A stretch of DNA of 64,000 nt from positions 269,003,425 through 269,067,424 of the forward strand of contig NC_081415.1 of assembly GCF_030272615.1 (NCBI RefSeq), given 5' to 3'. Origin of the DNA: Cryptomeria japonica (lineage: Eukaryota; Streptophyta; Pinopsida; Cupressales; Cupressaceae). The notes beneath the pieces were generated by a model that saw only the letters and a program-made list of their open reading frames with translations, did no database searches and was not told the DNA's origin. A program made the position numbers and the translations under genes. Position 1 is the first letter of the stretch; every line of letters begins with the position of its first letter. Shown piece by piece: positions 35,705 to 46,616 of the stretch.

Positions 35705-37199
35705 CTACTGTGAGTCCTCCTTGTATTTCTTCTTTGCTTTCCACTGAGGTTTTTGGTATTTGCTTGGTGTCTTCCTGGGTGGTAGAGTGTGTTCATAGCC
35801 TAATCCTGTTTTGTCTTTACTGAATTGTGAAGGAGGATCTAATGGTTTTGTGATGCCTTCCTGACCCTTGCCGATAGGTTCTTTACCATTGTATCCCATT
35901 TGTTGCATGATTAAGAAGCCTTTTCCATACAGGTGTGTTGGTATAGCTACTTCCATAGTAGTTGCTCAGTCTTCTTCCTCATCCTTGTATAGCCAACTAA
36001 GGATGTCCTTTTCCTCCGATTCATGTGCTAGAGTGCCTAGTTGGACAAATTTGCCATCAAATTTGGTGATGGGTTGTGTTGCTTGATGTGTTGATGTTGT
36101 AGGTAATCCATGAGATTTAGGTGATGCTGGTAAGTTGGCCAAACACAAGGGTTCCAAAGAGTATTCTCCCATGCCTTGCTCTTTTATTTTTAGTTTCTGT
36201 TTAAAATCCATAGATAGTGGTTTAGACTTTTCTTGCTAGAGATCTGGTGTTGAGGAACTTTGTTTTTCTCTATTATATGGAACCAAGCCATCTTTGGCTG
36301 CCCCCATAGCATTACAATGTTGAAAAGGGTTATGATTTGCTGATATAGAAATCTCTTGTCCATTGTAGGGGAACTTAACACACTGGTGATAAGTAGAAGG
36401 TACTACTTGCATTTCATGTATCCAAGGTTGACCCAATAAGATATTATATGTGAGGTCTATGTCTAAGACTTGGCACATAATGTCCTTTTGTATTGGTCCT
36501 ACTTGAATTGGTAACATTACTATTCCTTTGGATGATCTCTCTTCATCATCATATGCTTGGATAGTGATCTTTTTGCGTGGATCAATAGATTGCTCGGAGA
36601 AGCCTAATGCACAAATAAGTTTCAAGGTACAGATATTGAGTCCATCTCCTCCATCTATTAATACTCTTTTAACTCGATGCTTGTAGACCAAGACTTCAAT
36701 GTGGAGTGGAGTATTGTGTATATTATCATGCTCATAAAAGGTAAGGTTATGAGGCCCTGTAATATGAGCCACCATGGTTTGGAATTTGTCAGCATCCAGA
36801 TCTTGAGGTACATTTGTTCCCAGTAGAGCTTGTTCCAAGATGTCTTTGTGTTTTGGCGAAAGTTTTAGCAACTCCAGTATAGATATTTGAGTAGGAGTTT
36901 TGCGCAGTCGACTGACTAGATCATATTGCATTTTGGGTAGGGTGTTGGTTGTTGACGTATGCCCCTTCAAGACATATTTTTGAGCTCTGGTGGTTACGTT
37001 GATGGATTCATGTTCACACTTATCTTTGATTGTGATGACATTGACTTGATTGTCCTCAGCTGATATATGATTGATGGTGTTATTGTATATGCGAATGATA
37101 CGAGCTCCACGTGTATCGTTTGAGGTTGAAGCTCCATCCTTGTTGTAGTTTGGAAGAGGATTCTTAAAGGCTCCATGGTCACCATTTGTTTTGAGACCA
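35705..37199 (-). pseudogene. Protease and G-patch region of element C
   Basis: The retropepsin part shows VLIDGGDGLNI (IDGG codons at 36647-36658), the D-G-G variant usual in Tat-type proteases, then ILLGQPWIHEM and CVKFPYNGQEI. About 250 codons later comes a G-patch motif (about 35790-35945): GKGFLIMQQMGY, GKEPIGKGQEGI, a PL after it and GLGY at the end. G-patch modules bind nucleic acid and activate DEAH helicases in host proteins; some retroviral proteases also carry one. Stops are present at 36236 and 35966. The G-patch call rests on motif spacing only. Confidence 0.7.
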
Positions 37200-38831
37200 T
37201 CGACTGTTAAATCACCTCTATCAATCATGTCTTGAACAATGTTCTTCAATCTCATGCAAGCATTTATTTGATGGCCTTTGTTGCGATGGAAATCACAAAA
37301 GTGTGAGTCATCCCACCAGGGTGGTTTGATTTATGGTTCAAAGTTATTGATTGTTGGTAAGGAGATAATTTTGTTTGCCAGGAGTTCTTTGAATGCTGAC
37401 TCCAATGATTACCCTAGCAGTGTGTAAATGCATTTTGGAAATTTGTTGGTGTTACCTCGTGAGTTTGTATTAGGTATTGTTGGTGTTGGTTGTGTTGAGA
37501 TGATCTTGATTGGTATTTGGTGCATAAGTGTTAGTACATTGGTTAGCACCTGTTGGATTCTTTGTAGCTTGAGGATTTCCTGATAAAGCCAACACTGGTT
37601 GCTTGGATTTCGTATCATTAGGATCGTTTCCTCCTTCGTTTCCAGTGTTTTTGTTTCGGGTCCAGAACCTAGATTTGTCTAAGTTGTTGTTGTTTTGGTT
37701 ATTGTAATTAGATGAATTTGCCCCTTCTTTGAAAAATTTCAATGTTCCCTTTTTGACACATGCCTCTTCTACTTGGATGCCATTCTCAATCAATTTAGAA
37801 AAAGATGGTATGCATTGGATTTTGAGCCTGTAACTCATCTCGCTATTTAAATTGTCGATTAAATTTTTCATCTTTTCTTTTTCGTGCACATCTCGAGGAT
37901 ATCTCGAAACCATATGTCACCAACGTTGAATGAATACCATGAATGTTTCATTGTTTGTTTGTTTGGTATTATAGACATATAGCATAGTGATAGCATGTTG
38001 AATGTTGTAAGAATATTGAGTTATGAATTTGTTGACTAATTCATCAAATGATCTTATAGGAGGTTTGATTTTGGATAACCATTCCATTGTTTGTCCTCCC
38101 AAGCTTCCTGGGAATAACCTCATCAACTAGGTGTCATCATGGGAAAATTCAAGACTTATGGTACAAAATTCTCAAACATGATCACGAGGATCGCTTTTCC
38201 CATCATATTTGTCAAATTTGGGAACATCTAAGTTTGGGGGAAAAGGTACCATGTTTAACCGTCTCTCAAAAGGATAAGGACAAATTTCAGTCAAGGAGTA
38301 CCGTACTGTTGTCCCTTGTTGCATGTCTTGCATTTGTCTTTGCAACATTTGCATTTGTTGAGTGAGAGCAATCAAAGGTGCATTTGCCTATCGAGGGAAG
38401 AGTTCTTCCCTTGCATTATTTCTAAGCTGAAATGGTGTGTATTGGGGTATGTTTTGCTTGGGAAAATTTTGTTCTGGTAGATTTTGCTCAGGTATGTTTT
38501 GTTCAGGGTCACGTGCTTCCTCCTCTCTTTATCGTTCTTGATAATCATAATGTTGAGACCTTATTCTAAATATGTTAGTATCGAAGTCTTCAAGGAGTTT
38601 AACTCCTTTGCTTGTGAGCATGAGTAGATATTTTTCTTTGTCATTTTCCATGAGTCTTTCCACAAGTTTTTGGAATGAAACATTTTCTTGACACTCTTGG
38701 AGGAGTTCCTCATAAATATTGAGGTCTTCTAGATTTGGACACTCGAAAGGATTTGATAATCTTCAATCCATGCTGGACTTTGGTTGCATTTCGCTTTGTT
38801 TGTTTCGTTGAGAGTGAGTAACAATGGGCAT
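37200..38831 (-). pseudogene. Gag of element C, broken
   Basis: ATG at 38829-38831 opens the frame (MPIVTHSQRNKQSEMQPKSS). Then come PEQN repeats (near 38450-38510), a Gln/Met-rich helix, a capsid-like domain (PPNLDVPKFDKYDGKSDPRDH; LFPGSLGGQTMEWLSKIKP; FITQYSYNIQ) and an Asn-rich stretch. A knuckle CDFHRNKGHQINAC lies at about 37260-37305. Stops at 37917, 37470 and elsewhere break it. The CDFHxxKGH form of the knuckle is typical of the Tat lineage. Confidence 0.8.
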
Positions 38832-38843
38832 CTAGTAGAAACT

Positions 38844-39218
38844 TTATGTGACAAAGAGAACGAACTCTTCTTCGATGTTTTGCTCAGGGGTTGGTGGTTC
38901 AAATTGAGGTATATCGTAAGTGATGCACACTTCAGGAAACAAAGTTAGGTTGAATTTTCTTCCTTGATTCAGGTGTTGACTGAATACTGATTTTTGACAG
39001 AATGCTCTACTCCTTAATGGTTCATTGTCAAATTTGTTTGTTTTATCTTGAAGATACAAGCACATATGACAGAGGAATGTTCGATGAGATTTGAAGAGTT
39101 GGCGATTGATGTATACAAATTTATTCCGTTTGACAAGTTTCAGAGAACTGGGTTGTTGTTTCCTTAACTTAGTGTTATGATAAATACTCTTTCTTCTCAG
39201 AATATGAGGATTAGTCAT
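38844..39218 (-). CDS. Open frame directly upstream of gag in element C
   Basis: A 124-codon frame beginning MTNPHILRRKSIYHN and ending EEEFVLFVT lies 12 bp before the gag ATG and in the same reading frame. It is Lys/Arg-rich first and acidic at the end. It contains no internal stop although the neighbouring gag is broken. It may be the N-terminal part of gag or the small extra ORF some Tat elements carry before gag. No family was recognised. Confidence 0.45.
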   Translation of the reverse strand: MTNPHILRRKSIYHNTKLRKQQPSSLKLVKRNKFVYINRQLFKSHRTFLCHMCLYLQDKTNKFDNEPLRSRAFCQKSVFSQHLNQGRKFNLTLFPEVCITYDIPQFEPPTPEQNIEEEFVLFVT

Positions 39219-39674
39219 GCATAAGTGATCAATTGTTTCCTTTGATTTGTTTTGGATTGAAGATACATTGTTTGGAAACTTAAGTTTTTATTTATCAAAT
39301 GAAGGTTTAGATGCCCCCTCATGACAAAGCGTGTCAAATGATATGGAATAAGAGCTTTCCCGATATGGAAACTCGATTTGACAACTTGGAGTTTAAAACA
39401 AGTATGTTTTTGGATAAAAATCCATTTGATTGAAGGACCTTTTGATACATGTGATGATGTTTCCTGATTTTGATAGGAGAGATGTGTTTTACCTTGCGAC
39501 TAGTTTTCAGATTTTGACAACTTTGTTTTACGGAAAACTTGCTTTGGGAATAGTTTTCGATACTCTGTTTTGATTCTCTATTTGATGAAGTTCAAGTTGA
39601 GGAAAGAAAGCTTCTTAAATTGTTTTCATATTTTTCAAAAATAGCCTTTATTTTGCCCCCTTGTTTTCTTAGTT

Positions 39675-40050
39675 TATGCTATGCGCTAAGATAGAAACCC
39701 AATGCGCTACTGAATTTCCTCAACACGCTATAGAAAAGACTCCATGTGCTAAGATGCCCTTTGTGACGTGCTAACTGGTTGTTTTGAATTTCTTTTGGTC
39801 TAAAAGGTTATGTGCTAATACGGGTTGCCAATGCGCTAACTGCTGGTCTCTATGCGCTAATTCCTGATCCCCACGTGCTAAGTTGTTGCTTCAACGCGCC
39901 AGAATGTTTTCAAAAAATGCTAAGTTTAAATTGCTAGTGTTGGATTTTGATGACGCGTTAAAGTTCAGAATGAATGTGCTAAAGTGAAGTTCAAGTGCGT
40001 TAAAGGATGGTTTCTATGCGCTAAGAAGTTGTTCTTACGCACTAGACTGC
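39675..40050 (-). repeat. TAGCGCA motif cluster 1 in the element C leader
   Basis: On the plus strand at least 15 copies of TGCGCTA or one-mismatch forms (TGTGCTA, ACGCTA, TGCGTTA) occur at about 20-30 bp spacing, separated by unrelated bases. On the minus, transcribed strand they read TTAGCGCAT. Confidence 0.8.
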
Positions 40051-41559
40051 CCTGATAGTTTGACTTGGTGGTTTTTCTGCAATTTTTGGAACTTTGTTTT
40101 CAATGATGATGGATGATTTTCTGAAGTAATAAATGAAAGCATGACACAAAAGAAGCAACCATTTTGCTTAGTCTAAACAATGAGTGTATGTTCTACGAGG
40201 ATGTGTTCAAATCCCCAATGTTTTAATAGGTTTAGATACAACAACATATAATTTAGTTAGACTCTTTATTCAAAGGTCATAAGTAATATCATAGCCCACT
40301 AGTCTCGATACTCCGTCAGCTCAAACAACCTTGTCACCCCCTAGGGGGTACCCATTTTTTGCCTTTTGCCAGAAATTAACCCAAAGTGAATTGCTTCACA
40401 ATTGAGTAGTTATCTTGGGAGATATATGGTGAGCGATCTTGGGGGTGGATTCTTCCCCACCCTTGCACTATGATATTACAAATGTTTGGATACTGACTCG
40501 GCTCAAAATTTCTATGCTAAAGTTCGTAATCAAGCTTCCTATTCGACTGTCAGTGATAAAATCCCTTAGGAGGCTTCCCGACCTTTAGAACAAAGGCTTT
40601 ATGTATCTCAAGGATATTGGGGGAAGGATAATCGCTCCGCGCAACCGTTGAAAAGGACTTTCGTCACTTTCCACTTTTGATTATAGTGAGTCGGAACACT
40701 TGGCGTCAAAGCCATTTCCCACTTAGGTCGTTCCCTTCACACTGGCCAAACAATGACTTTAAGAGTTTTTCAACCCCTCGGGAAGGCAGGCCTGCTAAAG
40801 GATTTAATGCAATAAACACTGAAAGCGTAAGAGTGGTCTAGCTTTTTGATCACCCAGTTAAGGGGAGAGCATATTCCTTCCACTTTCGCAACAAAGCAAA
40901 CAAGTGTTCTTTTTAACTTTTTATTGCAATGATTTGGTAAAATCTATATGGAGATGTTGCTCCACAAAAATATGGTGTTCTTTTTATCATTTTAAAGCAA
41001 TGATTATCTGATCTAGTAAAGGAACTTGGTCAACCAAACAAAACTCCGATTTGGCGTCAACAAAATAAAATCGGCAAAAAGGGAAGAACTTCCCTCTTTA
41101 ACTTTGAACGAATTTGGACAAATGAAGTTCTTTTACCTTGAAATTTTTTTAAAAGTCGATCCTTTTATGCACCAAAGGATGGTGAGGTTCTTTTTAAAGC
41201 TCTTTGTTTGCAAAAATAGAAAGATTGTCTTGTTCTTTTTAGAGCCCAAAATGAAAAATTTTCTCCTAAGAAAGCAAGAAAGATGTTTTTGCTGTTCTTT
41301 TTATTTGCCCAAAATAAAGATGAGTTCAATTTTATCCAAACAAGAATTAAAAGACTTTAAATTTTTAACTAACTTAGCTAAGTTAGTAAAAAAAATCAAA
41401 CTATTGTAACTCTTAAATAAAAAATGAGATCCACCTTGCGAGAAATTGTCAGAAATCTTGCAAAATATCAATCAAAACAGTTAGAAAAACCTTGGCTTTT
41501 GAGGACTTCTACAAGTCTAAATTTAATCTCTGTTACAATTTAATTTTTGCCTTCTGTCT

Positions 41560-41825
41560 GTGATGTGCTACAGAAAAGACTGTATGTGCTACAGGATAAC
41601 TGGGATGTGCTCTCGGATAGACCCAATGCACTGAGATGTTTACCGAATGCATTGCTATGTTAAGATATCGCGCCGAGACCTACAAGAAAAATGTTAAAAA
41701 CTGTATGCGCTAAGGGATGGTTTGTATGTGCTAGGAAATGAGTCCCACATGCCAAACAGTAGGACGGATGCGCTGGAATGTTAGCCAGATGTGCTAAGGG
41801 ATGTTCCCCCACACGCTGATTCCTG
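41560..41825 (-). repeat. TAGCGCA motif cluster 2 in the element C leader
   Basis: About ten further copies of the same degenerate motif (GATGTGCTA, TATGCGCTAAGG, GATGCGCTGG, CACGCTGA) at similar spacing, ending 60 bp before the PBS. Confidence 0.75.
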
Positions 41826-41884
41826 TTTCCCGTGTACCTGCAAAAGTGGTTAGATTCAAAAACCGATTTGATTAATGGGGTTGA

Positions 41885-41902
41885 GCCCCATGGTGGGTGC
41901 CA
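41885..41902 (-). other. Primer-binding site of element C
   Basis: On the minus strand TGGCACCCACCATGGGGC follows the 5' LTR after four bases. It resembles the TGGCGCCCACCGTGGGGC-type site common in plant Ty3/Gypsy elements, with two transitions. The tRNA was not assigned. Confidence 0.7.
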
Positions 41903-41906
41903 GAAA

Positions 41907-43412
41907 TGTGTGCGGGAAAAGCGGGGCGATGAAACTCAAAATGTGAAAATGATGTTCAAAGGGCTTGTCCACACACACCCACATGACTTCTTGGTGCAAG
42001 TTATGGAGTCATGAGGAATGACTCAACTTCCCAAGGTAGGTTCCATGGTTCTCTATCTCACAAGGTCCCTCAAGCCAATGCCTTTGCTCTCATATCACTG
42101 AACAAAGTGACTTAGGGATGACGATTGCAAGAACGAGGGATGCTTTAGATTGATTTTAACATGAATGCATCCTATTTATGCATGATTCTACAAATGAGCT
42201 AAACTAGATTATAAGATGACAAGGTTAGTAGCAATACTATCCTAACATGATATACTAGTTATATGATTTAAACTAATGATAATAGAAATGCTCTAAAATG
42301 CTTATTACATCAATTCCTATTACAAAGAGAGGCTAGATGTATTGATAAAATTGAGCATAAATGAGATACTAAAAGCTTGGATCCTTTAAATGGAGGAATG
42401 AGGGCTCTATTTATAGAAGAAACAAGGCAATGGATGGTCTGGATTGAAGGATCTAATCAAGGGTCAGGATTGAAAGTTATCAATCCATGTTTACAATTTC
42501 CACCAATGAAATGGTGACAATTGTCAACATAAGACTACTTGAGAGGAGAGGAAGGAAACATTAAATGCTTGAGAAGACCTCATGGTTACCTTAGAAGGTA
42601 AGGGTTAAAGTTAGGTTAAGGTTATCCATTGGATAAAGCTTTTACCCAAAGGATAAACTCTTGTGCAAAGGTTAAAGGGATAACCATGGTCAAAGCAATA
42701 AATGCTTGATGAGATCCCTGGGTTAGAAGAGGGTTGGGTTAGGCAAAAAGTCTCTAACTATGCCACTAAGGGTTAGTTAACCATTAATGGTTTGAAGACT
42801 CTGGGGACAAATTTGTAAGAGTCCTTCCAAATTTGGGGGTATTCAACAAGTTAGCTTGTTGAAGGCATAAAGACTTTAATGCCTGTTGAAGACTTTACTC
42901 CAAATTTGAGAAGTGACCTCCTCAAGTTTAGGGAAAGGGGATAATTGATGGGTTTAGGCTTAATTGATTAGGATTAGATAGGTTCTAGAAGAATTTAGGA
43001 AGGGGGTTAGGAGGCAAGTGGGAGATGTAGGATTTTGCAAGTGGGTGGGGAAAATAGAATTTAATTAAAATAAATTAATTTATTTCAATTGTGGTTACAA
43101 CTTGCATTTGTAGGATTTTGCAAGTGGGGGGATTTATATAAATTAGATTTATTTAATAGGGGTGAACTATTTAATTAAATGTAAATTTGATTAAAAAGTA
43201 GAGAGAAGGGATTTAATCAAATAAAATGATTTATTCAATTAAATGATATAAAAGAGCTCAAGTGAATTTAAATAAATAAATTGAATAATTTATTTAATTA
43301 AATAGAAGAATGTGGGTGATTTAATTAAATTAGATTTAACTAAATAGAAAAATGAGAATAAAATGAACATTAAATATTCATTTAGGAATATGGTCATTTT
43401 TATACGTCTACA
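41907..43412 (-). repeat. Element C 5' LTR
   Basis: TGTGTGCGGG to GTCTACA on the plus strand. It is followed by GGTAA, which also precedes the other LTR. Confidence 0.9.
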
Positions 43413-43417
43413 GGTAA

Positions 43418-44114
43418 TATTGTTCATGGAATTTTAGATGTAGTTCAAGAATATACAAAGCTTTGTGTTGAGAAAGTCTCACTTACTAACTTTCACATTT
43501 CTCTTTTTGATCATAGAATAATTTATATTTCTGTCAATATATATTTTCCCTAAACTATCAATGGTTTTGTATAATTTCTTAATACTACAATTACATAATC
43601 TTACGATGATGACAATGTCTAAGACTATAATGCTATAAGTTCATTCTCACCATCCATCAACATATATGACCAAAATGACCATTATTTATCACATGAAAAA
43701 AAAAAGAAAAAAAAAAAAAGAAGAAATAAATTGATAATTTTTTTTAATTAATATGAAATAAGATCACTTCCATTTACATACCCTACTTAAAAAATAAAAA
43801 ATAAAAACTGAAAATAACACTATAATAAATATAAAACACTAACCTTCCCTCCGAGACCATCCCAAAAAAACCTTACTACCTATTGTTAAATAACGTATAA
43901 TTTCTTTTTATGTTGTAGAATCGAAATATATTGTTGCTACAACTTTCAGCCTTTTAAACCTATATCGTGGCACCCTTGCCATTAGCCCCCACCTCTCCCG
44001 TGACCATGGCCGTATGGTTCTTTTACGAATTTGTTTTACATTTATTCGTCACTGTGAGAGAGGTTTATGCAGGGTCCAAGGCTCTGTAAATGACAGTCTA
44101 CTCCAAAAAGTTAA
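43418..44114 (+). promoter_or_regulatory. Upstream region of the OZ-like gene
   Basis: AT-rich DNA with A and T runs near 43690-43760. A TATA-like stretch ATAATAAATATAAAA lies near 43812, rather far from the ATG. A more mixed 5' leader-like segment (43960-44114) ends at the gene start. No specific factor site is claimed. Confidence 0.35.
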
Positions 44115-44785
44115 ATGGGTATTGCCAAATTGGCTCTTTTGCTCGCCAAAAATAACAGTAATCATCTGCTGAAGTCTATAGCAGCACCCTCTTATGGATA
44201 TCTCACAAGAACAATTGCAACAAATGCTGCAGAAGAAAACCCACCTAATAATATACAGGAGGAAGGCTTAGGTGCCCGTTTGAGCTTTGTAGTACAGGCG
44301 TTGGAAAACATACAGAAGCAAAAAACAGATAAACTAGCTTCCCATGAGAAGCTCAGGGCATGGAGAGAACGACACACAGGCATCCTTAGTAGTAGTGACA
44401 GTACTAGTAATAATACGAGTATCGAGGGTTCCGTTGAAGGCCGTGTTCAAATTGAAAAAGATTTAACTGCAGCAGGTCAAGGCTTCGATAACCAGTTGAT
44501 TGTTCCAGCTTCTTCTGGCGAAATAGTTCACCCTTGGCCAGAGTGGATTGACCTAATAGAGCGCCTTGCTAAGCAGAGATATTTTGATAAGACAAGATTC
44601 AGAAAGGAGGATGAGGATTATGATATTTTGGAGAATCTCTCTGCTGGGGAATGCAGTAGCAGTGTTAGTCATAAGGATGACGAAAATTTGGCTGCTCTTA
44701 ATGGGGATTTTGATGTTTTTAAGGATATCAATTCTGTTCGGAAAGCTTTCCTTGATTTTGGCCGCGATCGATATGACATTCTTAG
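44115..44785 (+). CDS. First exon of an organelle-targeted OZ/VAR3-like protein gene
   Basis: The exon is open from ATG 44115 to 44785, 223 codons plus two bases. It ends AG before GTATTA, a good 5' splice site; reading on gives only YYSDSF-like residues and TGA. The N-terminus (residues 1-40) is basic and hydroxylated with LTRTIA before TNAAEE, like a mitochondrial or plastid presequence. Residues 139-144 are HPWPEW and 214-224 are DFGRDRYDILR. Both are hallmarks of the plant OZ family (VAR3-type proteins with RanBP2 zinc fingers), which act in organelle RNA editing. The fingers would be in later exons, which were not found in the window. No stop or frameshift interrupts the exon, unlike every element around it. 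Family call from memory of motifs; the member is not identified. Confidence 0.65.
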
Positions 44786-46616
44786 GTATTACTCGGACTC
44801 ATTCTGATAAAATGTGTTTTTTAAAAGGTGAATTGTAACATTCACTCTGCTACTAATTAATATTGTGTCAAATTTTGCTTGGGACTTGCACCCAACCTCA
44901 TCAAAAATTTGGCCCACCTTAACTAGGCTGGGTTGCTTTACCATAGGCAGTAAGCAGGACACGGCAGCGCTTGAACCTGGGTTATTTTTATGACTGTCAT
45001 TCTGCACTGTTGCTAGATAATAACCAGTGTATCCTGGGGATGTGTCCTTGGGTTTTACAGGTGATCCGCTGAACAGGAAGTCCCGGGGACGGTGACATGA
45101 AAATTCCCCTCCGCTGTCCCTAATGCCCGACCATCTCCACATTTTTAGTGCTTGGTAAAATTTCTACATTTCTAGTTCTTGAAAAATGATCTCCAAGACC
45201 AAATCATAGTGATATAGTTCAATTTATAGTCCATTGGTCTTCTGATACTCGTATGGGATATCTTTTCCATTTTGCATTAGAATCCCTATAATACCATCAA
45301 TTCATACTTACATACAGCAATTCATATCTGAGAAGATTACTGGAATTGTCTTAGCTGGCACCCACTCCCACACAAAAAATACTTTGGAATTTTATAGCGT
45401 CAATTTCACAGCGGAACCATTGATAAGTTAGTCTGGGGCAAGAAATTAGTTCTTCGGAAAAAAATGAAAATTATTGGAAACATTTTAGTCAGGTTGGAAT
45501 TTTCTGGTTAGTAGAACAAGCAGAAAACAGATTTGCACAGCAGGAATGTTTCCCTCTACGTATTTGTAGGAGAAAAAAAAGATAAAAAAAAATGATTTAT
45601 CATTTATTTACGTGGCTGTTGAATTTTGTTATTAAATGCTTGCTTTTGTATGTGGAATGCTTCTGGGAAAATAATTACTAGGAATGTTTTCATCTTATGG
45701 AAACGGTTCTGGCTGTTAAATGCAGATTTAGGGACATTTCTATAAAATATCTATTTCTATTGGAACCCTTCTACTTAAATTCAGGAACCGTGCCAAACTT
45801 GCACCCAAGCTATACTGCAAAATCTTAAAAGTTTCATTTGGTGAGAAACCTTCTTTATACTTGGTCTTTTCCCTTCCTTTGCGAAGACCTAATAGGATGG
45901 ACTGTTTTTGAGAAAAGTCCTCAATTTTTTGTAGTAGATGGCAAGTCTCAGAAATGAAACTCGCATTTCTAAAACATTCTTCAGTGCGTGCTCTTCCAAC
46001 ATGGGTTTAATAGAGAATGCTATATTTGCCGAAGACATTGTTAACAACATGAATGTGGCAAGCGCATTGTTGAGGAGTTGGTTTAAATTTGTACTGCCTA
46101 TATTAGTTGCGTCATCATCTTTAAAGTCTGAAAATCGTATAATACTTTAATGTGTCACCTCGTTGGGCGATAGGTATATTGCTGTGTGGATTTGCTTGGT
46201 TGCTTCTACGCAATGCATAACCTAAGAGTGCCACGCTTTTACTTGACAAATAACATCTGTGATTTGGACGTGAATCTCCGGAGTGTTTTTTATAGCTGCA
46301 CATCAATTTATTTCAATTTCTGTACCTATATTTTATAATGTGCTCTTGGAGCTGTTTTACAAATGAACAGCATGCTTGATTTTTTTCCCTTGGTAACAAT
46401 CATGGCTCTTGAGAATGTTTAAACGAATATATTGAGAAATATCGAAAAATCTAGTTTTTGAGCTTTAGCCTCCTCTAGATGATGAGATTTCTTAGGATTA
46501 ATCTTGGGTTTTCTTTGTCATAGGTGCAATAAAATTTGTGTTTATGGTACTTAATTTGTCTTTGTGTGGTTATAGATCCTTAACTGTCACATGACATATT
46601 GTATCATCATGGGTTA
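44786..46616 (+). other. Probable start of intron 1 of the OZ-like gene
   Basis: No second exon was recognised. A B-box-like phrase (GGTTCAAGCGC on the minus strand) near 44965-44985, next to other mixed sequence from 44880 to 45140, hints at an old SINE, but no TSD was found. A 70-codon frame at 45938-46150 has no known motif. Confidence 0.4.

Larger units (their letters stand above)
39219..41884 (-). other. Leader of element C
   Basis: About 2.7 kb between PBS and the first coding frame. It contains the two TAGCGCA-type clusters listed separately and AT-rich DNA between them. The plus-strand frame at 41026-41409 is antisense to the leader, Lys/Phe-rich and not supported as a gene. Confidence 0.6.
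24957..43412 (-). mobile_element. Element C: Tat/Ogre-like Ty3/Gypsy element with antisense PMD gene
   Basis: LTRs 24957-26459 and 41907-43412 (1,503 and 1,506 bp, TGTGTG to GTCTACA on the plus strand) enclose 15.4 kb. The flanking 5-mers are GGTAA on both sides (24952-24956 and 43413-43417), a perfect TSD. In minus-strand order: 5' LTR, PBS, about 2.7 kb leader with motif clusters, upstream frame, gag, protease, G-patch, linker, RT, RNase H, second archaeal-type RNase H, integrase, then a plus-strand PMD gene, polypurine tract and 3' LTR. A dual RNase H and an additional antisense ORF are known features of the Tat lineage. Stops and frameshifts make this copy inactive. By eye the LTRs differ at a few percent of sites. 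Confidence 0.92.

Noticed and set aside
41026-41409. Plus-strand frame of 127 codons
   Set aside because: Lies antisense in the leader of element C, Phe/Lys-rich from AT bias, no motif.
45938-46150. Possible second exon of the OZ-like gene
   Set aside because: The translation does not resemble the part of OZ/VAR3 proteins that should follow DILR, and no fitting splice acceptor phase was found.
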